The translations under genes were made by a program, and so were the position numbers. Positions 6,814 to 14,597 of a DNA stretch of 26,834 bases are shown here, piece after piece. Numbering within the stretch: position 1 is the stretch's first letter; each line of letters opens with the position of its first letter. A model generated the notes under the pieces. The model searched no databases. It was given only the letters and a program-made list of their open reading frames with translations, and had not been told where the DNA came from. Source of the stretch: Proteobacteria bacterium UBA6920 (GTDB taxonomy: Bacteria > Pseudomonadota > Gammaproteobacteria > SG8-11); NCBI GenBank assembly GCA_002448875.1, contig DKAS01000120.1, forward strand, positions 1 to 26,834, given 5' to 3'.

Positions 6814-8720
6814 TCGCCGTATTGCGTGTTATCGGCTCCCGGCCATTGCGCCTGGGGTGGTTGTTGGTAGCGAGTTGCGCCTGGTCGCCGCTGGCTATGG
6901 CAGAGTTTTTTATCCCCCAGAGCCTGGGGGGCTCCATAGGTTATAACTATGGCTACAATCAGGTGGATACTTCGGAAAGCGAGCGTTCCAGTATCAACCT
7001 GGGTATCAATATGAGCGGCTATTTCTGGGAGCCCTGGTTCATGACCGGCGGCGGAGGTCTGGGGCTGAGCCTGTCCGACGCCGTCAGCAATACCGGCGGC
7101 ACCAGTAAGTCCAGCAGCGTCAGCGGTGATCTCAATTTCACCCTGTTTCCCAGCAGCCGCTTTCCCACGGATTTCGGCTATTCCGTTACCACCAGCGAGA
7201 GCGAGTCGGTGGAGAACAGCCTGGCCAGCAATGGTCAGTCATACCGTGTGCGCCGCGGCTATATCCGCCAGCTTTACACCACCGAAGATAATATGCAGCT
7301 GACCGCCTGGCTGAATCAGTCCATTGTGGAGTCGGATACCCGGGCCGACAGCGAAATCTGGACGCTGGGGCTGGAAGGCAATAAGCGCTATTCCTACCAA
7401 AGCGTGGACAGCGGTTTGCACCTGAATCAGTCGCGCACGCCGGAAACGGGTTACGAGTCCCGCGATGGCAATTTTTTCATCAATCACGGCTACTATCCCG
7501 GCACCGACATCGGGGCGATATCGCAGGTCAACGTCAACCGCACGTCCAATTCGATCAAGGCGCGCAATCAGGTTACCGGTGCCACCAGCACCAGCAGTTC
7601 CGAGACCTCTTCGGCGCAGATCGGCAGCAATATTTACTGGCGACCGGAGCACCGCCCCTACTATGTCAGTGGCGGCGTGCGTTTCTCCCGCTCCTCCTCC
7701 GACAACGGCGGCGAGGTGCGGGGCGCCAGCACCAGCGTGGCGACCACCTACCGTTACAGTCGCAACACCCGGTTTTCCGGCAGCATATTCGCCAATGTCA
7801 ATGAGTACGGCGATCAGCAGTCGACCAGCGTTTCCGAGTCTTTGAATTCCGACTACAGCTCCGACCCCTACCGCTTTTACGGTTTCAACTATTCCTGGGG
7901 GGCGGGCGCCGGCGTGTCCAACACCAATCAGCAGGTGGAGGGCGGGCAGCAACAACAGCAACAGCAACAGACCGATACGACCGCCAGTGGCGATTCGACA
8001 TCACCCGAAGGAAACGTGCAAACGGTGAATGCCTCCCTCAGTCACCGTCTGGCTCGGCCGTGGATTCTCAGCAAGTATTCCACGCTGTCTTTCAATATTG
8101 GGCAGGGGGTAGGGGGCAGCAAGGCTTCCACCGAGAAGGACCCCGCCTATTCCGTCAACCACAGTACCGGCGTGACATGGAACCGGTCGGCGCCTGGTTC
8201 GCAAACCTCGGCGTCGCTGTCGGGGGCGGACACCCGCTCCTATGCGAAAGATGAAATCATTTATCAGACGGTGATGTTTCAATTGAGCCAGCAGCAATCC
8301 ATCGACCGCCTCAGCGGTATCACCGGCAGCGTGAATTACCAGGCGTCGAAGTCGGAATCCACGCCCCGTGACGGCAGCACGACAAATACCAGCGGCACGA
8401 CCACCGACAGCACTGCGTCGTCGAACTATAATAATGGCGAAATTACCGAGACGGGCAGTGTCGGCCTTTCTTACTTCCACAGTAGGTTTTTAGGTATTTA
8501 TCGCCTGCGCTTTAATTCCACGGTGACGACCAGGGGATTGTTCAGCGATCAGAACAACAATACGCAGAGCTCGGGTGAAAGCAACGTGCAGCTCGATTGG
8601 CGCAACGACCTTACGTATAATATCGGGCTGCTGACGGCGTCGATGAATTTCAACGTTTCCGATTTGGGTGATGGCAGAAGATCGAAATCGTTCTTCTTCC
8701 ACGCTACAAGAAACTTTTAA
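6804..8720 (+). CDS. Outer-membrane beta-barrel protein, candidate cytochrome conduit porin
   Basis: A 638-residue protein. The signal peptide runs to about residue 32 (SPLAMA-EFF), and an in-frame TAG at 6795 fixes the ATG at 6804. The mature chain is rich in Gly, Ser, Thr, Asn and Tyr with alternating short polar and aromatic stretches, contains no Cys, and ends in ATRNF. A C-terminal Phe is typical of BAM-assembled barrels. There is a short Gln run (about residue 380) and Ser/Thr/Asp-rich loops, as expected of long extracellular loops. Length is similar to MtrB-type porins, but the MtrB N-terminal Cys pair is absent. It is followed closely by triheme cytochromes, which suggests a porin-cytochrome conduit. 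No specific family could be named with certainty; TIGR03016-like barrels are a possibility. Confidence 0.75.
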   Translation: MRLIAVLRVIGSRPLRLGWLLVASCAWSPLAMAEFFIPQSLGGSIGYNYGYNQVDTSESERSSINLGINMSGYFWEPWFMTGGGGLGLSLSDAVSNTGGTSKSSSVSGDLNFTLFPSSRFPTDFGYSVTTSESESVENSLASNGQSYRVRRGYIRQLYTTEDNMQLTAWLNQSIVESDTRADSEIWTLGLEGNKRYSYQSVDSGLHLNQSRTPETGYESRDGNFFINHGYYPGTDIGAISQVNVNRTSNSIKARNQVTGATSTSSSETSSAQIGSNIYWRPEHRPYYVSGGVRFSRSSSDNGGEVRGASTSVATTYRYSRNTRFSGSIFANVNEYGDQQSTSVSESLNSDYSSDPYRFYGFNYSWGAGAGVSNTNQQVEGGQQQQQQQQTDTTASGDSTSPEGNVQTVNASLSHRLARPWILSKYSTLSFNIGQGVGGSKASTEKDPAYSVNHSTGVTWNRSAPGSQTSASLSGADTRSYAKDEIIYQTVMFQLSQQQSIDRLSGITGSVNYQASKSESTPRDGSTTNTSGTTTDSTASSNYNNGEITETGSVGLSYFHSRFLGIYRLRFNSTVTTRGLFSDQNNNTQSSGESNVQLDWRNDLTYNIGLLTASMNFNVSDLGDGRRSKSFFFHATRNF

Positions 8721-8772
8721 CATGGTATATCATTTCGCGGTTGTCAAAAAAAGAAGGTGGAGAGAAAGCAAT

Positions 8773-9291
8773 ATGATTAATATTAAGGGATTTTTCACGA
8801 AGTGGAGGGTGGCGTTTGCGGCGTTGATCGCCAGCGTGGCTGTGGTGCTTATGCCCCAGTCGTCGACTGCGGAATACGCCGACGTAGTAATCAACAATTA
8901 CGCGGACGCGGCCGGCATGCGCCCGGCGGTGTTCCCGCACTGGTACCATCGCATTCGTTTTCGCTGCAAGGTTTGCCATGCGGACCTGGGCTTCAAATTC
9001 AAAGCCGGCGGCAACAAGATAACGATGGCCAAGATTATCGACGGCCAGTTCTGTGGCGCCTGCCACAACGGTGAAATTTCCTGGTCGGTGGAAAACTGCG
9101 GCATGTGTCACTCCGGTATTCCCGGTACTCCCACGTCCATCCACGGCAGCACCATTCAGCGCCTGGTGGCTCCCACCTACAAGGCTCTGCCTAAAGACGG
9201 TCAGCCTGCACCCAGCGATGCGCCTGCGGACGCCGCGCCTGCGGATGCGGCTCCGGCTGAAGCCGCGCCCGCCAAAGCGAAGAAGAAATAA
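8773..9291 (+). CDS. Triheme c7-type cytochrome (c7-A)
   Basis: A 172-residue exported cytochrome with a signal peptide ending near SSTA-EY (residue 33). Three CXXCH motifs start at Cys65 (CKVCH), Cys94 (CGACH) and Cys109 (CGMCH). The context FPHWYHRIRFRCKVCH, KITMAKI and FCGACHNG is the pattern of the c(7)-type triheme domain (TIGR04257, from memory), with His56 and His59 as candidate distal ligands. The C terminus is a repetitive Ala/Pro/Asp tail ending in lysines, perhaps a flexible or envelope-spanning extension. ATG 8773 is chosen because GGAG lies at 8759-8762 and the signal peptide starts here; a longer frame starting at 8668 or 8722 would overlap or abut the barrel gene. It likely shuttles electrons in the periplasm, co-transcribed with the barrel. 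Confidence 0.87.
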   Translation: MINIKGFFTKWRVAFAALIASVAVVLMPQSSTAEYADVVINNYADAAGMRPAVFPHWYHRIRFRCKVCHADLGFKFKAGGNKITMAKIIDGQFCGACHNGEISWSVENCGMCHSGIPGTPTSIHGSTIQRLVAPTYKALPKDGQPAPSDAPADAAPADAAPAEAAPAKAKKK

Positions 9292-9312
9292 GAGGGAGGG
9301 GGAGTATCAATC

Positions 9313-9990
9313 ATGAAGAAAATCAATTTCGCAACTATCGTCGCGGCCGGCCTGGTGTGTTTCGCCGCCGGCGCGTTGGCGGCAACCGAAGGCGCCACCA
9401 AGGATTCCATGCAGCTCAAGCCGGTCAAGGGTGAAGAGGGCAAGGTCAGTGCGGCCAACACCTTTAATCGCTTGTTGAAAAAAGACAAGGCGCGCAACCT
9501 GCCGCCGCCGGAAGACGGCATCCACGACGCCGACAACGAAGGCACGCACGTGTTGCAGCCGCCGCTGGTGGCGTTCGAAGGCCTGCCGAAGACCGATTTC
9601 GGCAACTACGTCGACTGGGTGCAGTCCTTGCAGAAAGGCTTCCTGAATCCGCGTTATGATCGTGTCGATCCCACGGTCGAGCCGCTGGTTATGGACCTGG
9701 ACATCGTGCGTGAAGTCAAGGCGTCGGTGCCCGACGTGGTGTTCCCGCACAAGCCGCACACCCAGTGGCTGCATTGTTCCAATTGCCACCCGGCGATTTT
9801 CATCCCGCAGAAGAACGCCAACCAGATCAATATGTCGGCGATTCTGCTGGGCCAGAAATGCGGCGTGTGCCATGGCAAGGTGTCGTTCCCGATCACCACG
9901 CTGTCGTGCAAGAAGTGCCACTCCAAGCCGAAGCCCGACGATTGGAAGCCGCCGTTGAGTTCGGCCAGCGTCAAGAATCCCTGGCGCTGA
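9313..9990 (+). CDS. Triheme c7-type cytochrome (c7-B)
   Basis: A 225-residue exported cytochrome. The signal peptide ends near GALA-AT (residue 23). After a heme-free region of about 130 residues come FPHKPH and three CXXCH motifs at Cys155 (CSNCH), Cys183 (CGVCH) and Cys199 (CKKCH). This matches the same triheme domain as the preceding gene. The closest relative in the window is the cytochrome at 11824: both share EDGIHD, VLQPP/ILQPP, an NPR segment, FPH..PHT.WL and CGVCHGKV. It starts 21 bases after c7-A with a purine-rich ribosome site (GAGGGAGGGGGA). A hairpin at 10039-10067 follows. A periplasmic electron carrier role is inferred. Confidence 0.87.
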   Translation: MKKINFATIVAAGLVCFAAGALAATEGATKDSMQLKPVKGEEGKVSAANTFNRLLKKDKARNLPPPEDGIHDADNEGTHVLQPPLVAFEGLPKTDFGNYVDWVQSLQKGFLNPRYDRVDPTVEPLVMDLDIVREVKASVPDVVFPHKPHTQWLHCSNCHPAIFIPQKNANQINMSAILLGQKCGVCHGKVSFPITTLSCKKCHSKPKPDDWKPPLSSASVKNPWR

Positions 9991-9999
9991 TGGCGCCGG

Positions 10000-10013
10000 C
10001 CGGAAGCTTCCGG
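10000..10013. repeat. 14-bp perfect palindrome after c7-B
   Basis: CCGGAAGCTTCCGG is its own reverse complement and lies 10 bases after the c7-B stop, within a GC-rich stretch. It could be a protein-binding site or contribute to 3' end structure. There is no T-run. Confidence 0.3.
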
Positions 10014-10038
10014 TATCAGGAAATCGCCGTGTAAAAGT

Positions 10039-10070
10039 ATGCGGTACGGGCAGGTCCCGTACCGCATTTC
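10039..10070 (+). terminator. Hairpin between c7-B and the cupredoxin lipoprotein, probable terminator or attenuator
   Basis: A perfect 12-bp stem (ATGCGGTACGGG at 10039-10050 with its complement at 10056-10067) closes a 5-base loop. It is followed by TT and then CTCAT. The T-run is short, so read-through is likely. The element would set a lower level of expression for the genes downstream. Confidence 0.6.
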
Positions 10071-10140
10071 TCATCATAAGCATACCAAGGATCGGGAGCG
10101 CGGTTTTCAGACGATTAACAGCTATTTGAGTGGTCTTGCC

Positions 10141-11778
10141 ATGACACAACTGCCTGTACGACTGTCCATCTCCCTTTCTGTTCTGCTTTCTTTTGTCTTA
10201 TTTTCTTCGGCGTGCAGCCTGTTCACGTCCGAACCGGATAAACAAACGCCGGCGCCGGTAGCAGCCCCTGCTGCTGAACCTGCTGCGCTTGCGCCCGCGC
10301 CCGCCGCCGAGGTGGTAACCAAGAGCGAAGAATCCGTCGCAGCCGAAACCGCGGCCGTAGCGGTAACGCCGGTGGCACCACCGCCGACGGCACCGATGGA
10401 ACAAATACCGGAAACCGCGAAAACTTCGCCGGCCCCTGCGGCAGAATCGCCGCCGGCCGCAGCGCCGAGCAAACCCGCGGCGCCCGCCAGCGAGGCGACG
10501 CACGAGATGGCGCCGGCCATGGATGTTCCTGCCAAGAAGGGCCCCAATCACTTTGTCATTACCCGCGGGGAAAAAGGCCCGGATCATCCGGGGTTCGGTA
10601 AAGGCTCCCATATGGGGTTTTTCCTTGATGGCAAGCCCGGAACGCCGGCGGTACTGAAGCGCGGCGTGACTTATGAAATCGATGTGCGCACCGATCCGCT
10701 GCATGACGTCTATTTGTCGACGACGCCCGCCGGCTGGGGCGGCGGGCCGGTGGTCGACGGGGTGAAGGGGCAGTTTACCTACATGGGGACCATTACTTTC
10801 ACTCCCGGGGAGACGACCCCGGACGTGGTCTATTACTCCTGCCGCAATCACAGTACCATGGGCTGGAAGCTGCACGTCGTAAACAAGGACACTTCGGACT
10901 CCGAGATCAAGAAGATCCTGGCCGACGCTCAGGCGGAACTGAAACAACTGGCCCAGGCCAATGCCGGCGCCAGCGTGAAGAAGGATCAGGGCGACGCCAA
11001 GGCGAAACAAAAGCTGTCGCTGGCAGGTATGATGCTCAGCAGCGGTGGCGTCAAGCGGGTCATGGGCAGCGGCGACGCGGAGGCCAAGGGTATGATCGCC
11101 GACGCCAAGAGCAAAATCGAAAAAGGCAACGAGGTCATCAAGACCGGTGCCGCCGATCAGGCCATGGCTCTGGCCGATGACGCCTTGAAGTTGATCAGTG
11201 CGGCCCAGCGGCTGGTGCCCACCGACGAGGAATTAAAAGAGCAGGAAGCGGAGTACACGGGGAATCTGATTACGGTGGAGCAGTTCGAGATTTCCCATAA
11301 GGAGCAGTACGACGATACCGTCAAGCGTCGCGGCAAGAAAGAAGCGATCGACTATGACAAGGCCAAGGTCAAGCAGCTGGTGGACGAGGCCAAGGCCATG
11401 GCGGCCAAGAAGAAATACGTGCACGCCAATGAAAACCTGCTGGAAGCCGAGCGTATGATTACTTCCTCCATTCAGCAGATGATGGATAAGCAGCAGATTG
11501 TCTACGAACTTAAATTCAATACGCCCAAAGACGAGTACGATTATGAGTTGCGCCGCTACAAGGGCTATGAAGATCTGGTTCCGGTGGCCATAGAGCAGAA
11601 GGCGCCCAACGAAAACTTGAAAAAACTTATGGACATGTACGTGCAAAAGGGCAAGGAACAGAAAGCCGCAGCGGAAGGGAAAGCCAAGGAAGGGGACTAC
11701 CCGCTGGCGATCTCCATGATATTATCGGCTACCGAGCAGATTCGACTCGCATTGCGCACGGTAGGGGTATCCCAGTAA
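10141..11778 (+). CDS. Envelope lipoprotein with cupredoxin-like copper domain and helical C-terminal half
   Basis: A 545-residue exported protein. The hydrophobic leader ends at SSAC (Cys25), a weak lipobox. Residues 30-130 are a Pro/Ala-rich linker. Residues about 136-250 resemble a cupredoxin fold: His188 in DPLHDVYLST, then YYSCRNHSTMG giving Cys234, His237 and Met240, a complete set of type-1 copper ligands. Residues 255-545 are Lys/Glu/Ala-rich and predicted helical or coiled-coil, with no family I recognise. ATG 10141 is chosen because the hydrophobic leader starts here; the open frame runs back into the hairpin. Sitting among cytochromes, it may be a copper electron carrier tethered to a membrane with a long stalk. 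The copper site is inferred from motif spacing. Confidence 0.72.
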   Translation: MTQLPVRLSISLSVLLSFVLFSSACSLFTSEPDKQTPAPVAAPAAEPAALAPAPAAEVVTKSEESVAAETAAVAVTPVAPPPTAPMEQIPETAKTSPAPAAESPPAAAPSKPAAPASEATHEMAPAMDVPAKKGPNHFVITRGEKGPDHPGFGKGSHMGFFLDGKPGTPAVLKRGVTYEIDVRTDPLHDVYLSTTPAGWGGGPVVDGVKGQFTYMGTITFTPGETTPDVVYYSCRNHSTMGWKLHVVNKDTSDSEIKKILADAQAELKQLAQANAGASVKKDQGDAKAKQKLSLAGMMLSSGGVKRVMGSGDAEAKGMIADAKSKIEKGNEVIKTGAADQAMALADDALKLISAAQRLVPTDEELKEQEAEYTGNLITVEQFEISHKEQYDDTVKRRGKKEAIDYDKAKVKQLVDEAKAMAAKKKYVHANENLLEAERMITSSIQQMMDKQQIVYELKFNTPKDEYDYELRRYKGYEDLVPVAIEQKAPNENLKKLMDMYVQKGKEQKAAAEGKAKEGDYPLAISMILSATEQIRLALRTVGVSQ

Positions 11779-11823
11779 GGCCAGGGGTTGAAAACGGGAA
11801 CAATGGGATTGATGCAAGGTGTT

Positions 11824-12375
11824 ATGAAAAACTATAAATTTCTGATCGTGCTGGGTTTTGTGCTGTTGCCGGTGGGTGTCGCCGTCTGGGCGGCGGAAGG
11901 TGGCGGCCATTTCCAATTGAATGGCGACGTGGTGCCGATCGCCGAAGACGGCATCCATGATCCGGCCAACGACGCGGTAAAAATTCTGCAGCCGCCCGGT
12001 GAGGCGATGGCTTCGTTTCCGCGCGATGCCCGAGGCATCATCAACTGGGTGGAAACCCTGGACAAAGGTTTGATCAATCCGCGCACGGGTCTGACCGGTG
12101 AGGAGAAGATGCACGCGGTGGATTTCGATGTCATCTTCAAGAACACTGCGTCCATGCCTTATGTGCGTTTTCCGCATCTGCCCCACACCAAGTGGCTGAC
12201 CTGCAAGAACTGCCATCCGGGGATCTTCCTGCCGCAGCGTGGTGGTAATTTCGTTACCATGGCCGCGATAATCGAAGGCGAATATTGCGGTGTGTGTCAT
12301 GGCAAAGTGGCGTTTCCGCCCCTGGAGTGCAATCGATGTCACAGTGTTGCGCGCGAAAGCGTCGGCTTGCGGTAG
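11824..12375 (+). CDS. Triheme c7-type cytochrome (c7-C)
   Basis: A 183-residue exported cytochrome with a signal peptide ending near VWA-AE (residue 23). Heme motifs start at Cys127 (CKNCH), Cys155 (CGVCH) and Cys169 (CNRCH), preceded by FPHLPHTKWL, which supplies candidate distal His. It is a clear paralog of c7-B, sharing EDGIHD, the LQPP segment and the NPR segment in the heme-free N-terminal half. The start is uncertain: in-frame ATG codons also occur at 11788, 11803 and 11812. The codon at 11824 gives the most normal signal peptide, with AAGG just upstream. Its 3' end overlaps the next gene by 40 bases, which suggests coupled translation. Confidence 0.86.
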   Translation: MKNYKFLIVLGFVLLPVGVAVWAAEGGGHFQLNGDVVPIAEDGIHDPANDAVKILQPPGEAMASFPRDARGIINWVETLDKGLINPRTGLTGEEKMHAVDFDVIFKNTASMPYVRFPHLPHTKWLTCKNCHPGIFLPQRGGNFVTMAAIIEGEYCGVCHGKVAFPPLECNRCHSVARESVGLR

Positions 12376-13418
12376 TTATCGCGCTGGCTGCGGGCCTGGG
12401 CCTGCAGCTGGGCGCTTGCAGCAAGGAAGCGTTGCGTCAGGCAGTTACCACCGGCGATGAGCAGGCGCCGGCGCGGCCCCTGGATCAGCCGCGTTTTGGC
12501 CGTAAGGACGAGCCGGAAGTGCTGCGTCCGGCCGGTATCATAACCACCGGCAAGCGCTCGGAAATCGGTATGACCGGCGAATTTGCCCGCATGCTGACCG
12601 GTTCTACGGAGACTGTGCGCCTGGAGCGCCCGGTGGCGGTGTCCGGCTACGGTGATACCATGTTCATCGTCGACGCGGCGGAACGGGCCATCTACCGCTA
12701 TAACCGGCGCGACCAGACCATTGTCACCCTGGGCGAGGCGGGCAAACAGTTCGTCGGCGACCCCATGGGCTTGTACGTGGAGCCGGACCTGAGCTTCTTC
12801 GTCTGCGATCCGGCGGGCAAGGCGGTGTATTACTTCGATGCCGACGGCCGGGTGATTCGCACCTATTCCGATCTGAAAAATCTTTCTCGTCCGGTGGACG
12901 TGGTCTTTGACGAGGTTGGCAACCGGGTTCTGGTGGCGGACGGCTCCTTCAGCCATATCGTGGTCTTCGACAAAATGGGCGAACCCCTGGCCGCCATTGG
13001 CGACCGCGGCACCGGTCCCGGTCGGTTTCGCGCCATTACTGCCCTGGCGAAGGTAAATAACAGCCTGTTCGTCGCCGATCGTCTGGAATTGCGGGTGCAG
13101 GAACTGGACATGGACGGTACCTTCCGTTATTCCTTCGGCGAAGGCAGTCTGACCTGGCCCACGGCCATCGTCGTCGATAAATACCAGCGGCTTTACGTCA
13201 GTGACCGTTCCGACAATACCATCCGCGTTTACGATGACATTCGCCTGATCGCCACCCTGGGCGGTACTGGCTCGGCGCCCGGACGTTTTCGTCTGATTAC
13301 TGACATGTGGCTGGCCGACGACGGCAAGTTGTATGTGGCCGACAGTCTCAATCGGCGGGTTCAGATATTCGATGTGGTGTCCGATACCCCTGTCATGCCG
13401 AATTTCATGTCCCAATGA
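12336..13418 (+). CDS. NHL-repeat beta-propeller lipoprotein (NHL2)
   Basis: A 360-residue exported protein. The leader ends in LGAC (Cys about 28), a lipobox. Blades are visible as FIVDAAERAIYRY, FFVCDPAGKAVYYFD, VLVADGSFSHIVVFD, LFVADRLELRVQELD, LYVSDRSDNTIRVYD and LYVADSLNRRVQIFD, giving six NHL-type repeats. The ATG at 12336 overlaps the c7-C gene by 40 bases and has GGAG upstream at about 12324. An earlier in-frame ATG at 12285 would sit deep in the cytochrome gene and lengthen the leader. The stop overlaps the next ATG (ATGA at 13415-13418). It is probably a membrane-anchored scaffold of the cytochrome assembly. Confidence 0.85.
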   Translation: MSQCCARKRRLAVVIALAAGLGLQLGACSKEALRQAVTTGDEQAPARPLDQPRFGRKDEPEVLRPAGIITTGKRSEIGMTGEFARMLTGSTETVRLERPVAVSGYGDTMFIVDAAERAIYRYNRRDQTIVTLGEAGKQFVGDPMGLYVEPDLSFFVCDPAGKAVYYFDADGRVIRTYSDLKNLSRPVDVVFDEVGNRVLVADGSFSHIVVFDKMGEPLAAIGDRGTGPGRFRAITALAKVNNSLFVADRLELRVQELDMDGTFRYSFGEGSLTWPTAIVVDKYQRLYVSDRSDNTIRVYDDIRLIATLGGTGSAPGRFRLITDMWLADDGKLYVADSLNRRVQIFDVVSDTPVMPNFMSQ

Positions 13419-14473
13419 AACCCCATTTTCGTCTGGCCGCGGTGTTGACCCTGTGCTGCCTGCTGCCGGTGCTGCCCGGCTGCGCGGGCAAATCCACCCT
13501 CGTCTATGAAGACCCCTCGAAGACCATCGTCTGGCCGGAACAGCCGGAGAAGCCACGCTATAAATATATAGGTCAGCTCACCGGCGATGAAAACGTCATT
13601 TCCGAAGGCAAAGGCTTCTGGAGCAAATTTTTCAGCCTGTTGACCGGCCTGGTGCGCAGCGAGGACGAGCGCATCGTGCTGCAGCGCCCGCAGACCGGGG
13701 TGGTTGACGAGTTGCGGGGCCGAATTTATGTCACCGATGTCAGCCGCCAGGGTGTGTTCGTATTTGACCAGCTGCAGGGATCGGTGGATATCTGGGACCA
13801 ATTGGGCAAGAACGAGCGTTTTGAGTCGCCTATTGGCATCGTGCTGCTGCCCAATGGCGATCTCATGGTGGTGGATTCGCAATTGGCCAAGGTGGTGCAC
13901 CTGTCACCGGAAGGCAAGCTGGTGCGGACCTTCGGTGATGGCAAGTTGCAGCGGCCCACCGGCATTGCTCGTGACCCGGTGCGGCGTCAAATTTATGTCG
14001 CCGATACCCATGCCCATGATATCAAGGTGTTCGATGAGAACGGGCAGTTGCTGTCCACTTTCGGTGAACGCGGCGAGAATGAAGGTCAGCTGAATTACCC
14101 AACTTATTTAGCTTTCAAAAACGATAAGTTGTATGTCACCGATTCGATGAATGCGCGGATTCAGGTGTTTTCCGCCGAGGGCAAGTATCTGAGCAACTTT
14201 GGGCGCCGCGGTTTGTACATCGGCAATATGCCCCGACCCAAAGGTGTCGCCCTGGATTCAGATAACAATATTTATGTTGTAGAATCCTATTACGACTATC
14301 TGTTAATATACAATAATAAAGGGGATTTCCTTTTGCCAATTGGGGGAACGGGTACGGAAATTGGTCAATTTTACCTGCCGTCGGGGGTATGGACCGACAG
14401 CAAGGACCGAATTTACGTCTCTGATATGTTCAATGGAAGAATTCTCATCCTGCAATATCTCGGTAACAGTTGA
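13415..14473 (+). CDS. NHL-repeat beta-propeller lipoprotein (NHL3)
   Basis: A 352-residue exported protein with a clear lipobox, LPGC (Cys22). NHL blades recur as IYVTDVSRQGVFVFD, LMVVDSQLAKVVHL, IYVADTHAHDIKVFD, LYVTDSMNARIQVF, IYVVESYYDYLLIYN and IYVSDMFNGRILIL. The post-anchor segment VWPEQPEKPRYKYIG matches NHL1, so NHL1 and NHL3 form one subfamily, while NHL2 is more distant. The start codon overlaps the NHL2 stop, so the two are translationally coupled. The part after about base 14100 has visibly more A/T than the rest of the gene, without a break in the frame. A role in binding or organising the cytochromes is inference. Confidence 0.87.
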   Translation: MKPHFRLAAVLTLCCLLPVLPGCAGKSTLVYEDPSKTIVWPEQPEKPRYKYIGQLTGDENVISEGKGFWSKFFSLLTGLVRSEDERIVLQRPQTGVVDELRGRIYVTDVSRQGVFVFDQLQGSVDIWDQLGKNERFESPIGIVLLPNGDLMVVDSQLAKVVHLSPEGKLVRTFGDGKLQRPTGIARDPVRRQIYVADTHAHDIKVFDENGQLLSTFGERGENEGQLNYPTYLAFKNDKLYVTDSMNARIQVFSAEGKYLSNFGRRGLYIGNMPRPKGVALDSDNNIYVVESYYDYLLIYNNKGDFLLPIGGTGTEIGQFYLPSGVWTDSKDRIYVSDMFNGRILILQYLGNS

Positions 14474-14597
14474 AACTTGGGTTAAACTTGACTAGTTTAC
14501 CAAGTGACTGGTAACGGGAAGGTCAGGTTGGGTCTGAACTCAAGTCCCCCAGTTACAATAAGGCTTAGGTGTTGGGCTGAAAAGTCAGGGGTGGGTA

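Noticed and set aside
6804..8720. Barrel protein as an MtrB/PioB homolog
   Set aside because: Length is similar, but the mature chain has no Cys, so the MtrB N-terminal Cys pair is absent, and no MtrA-like decaheme partner is seen.
14528..14559. Promoter upstream of the 11-heme gene (TTGGGT ... TACAAT)
   Set aside because: The -10 is good, but the only -35-like hexamer is 20 bases away, too far, and no extended -10 TG is present. It remains a weak possibility.
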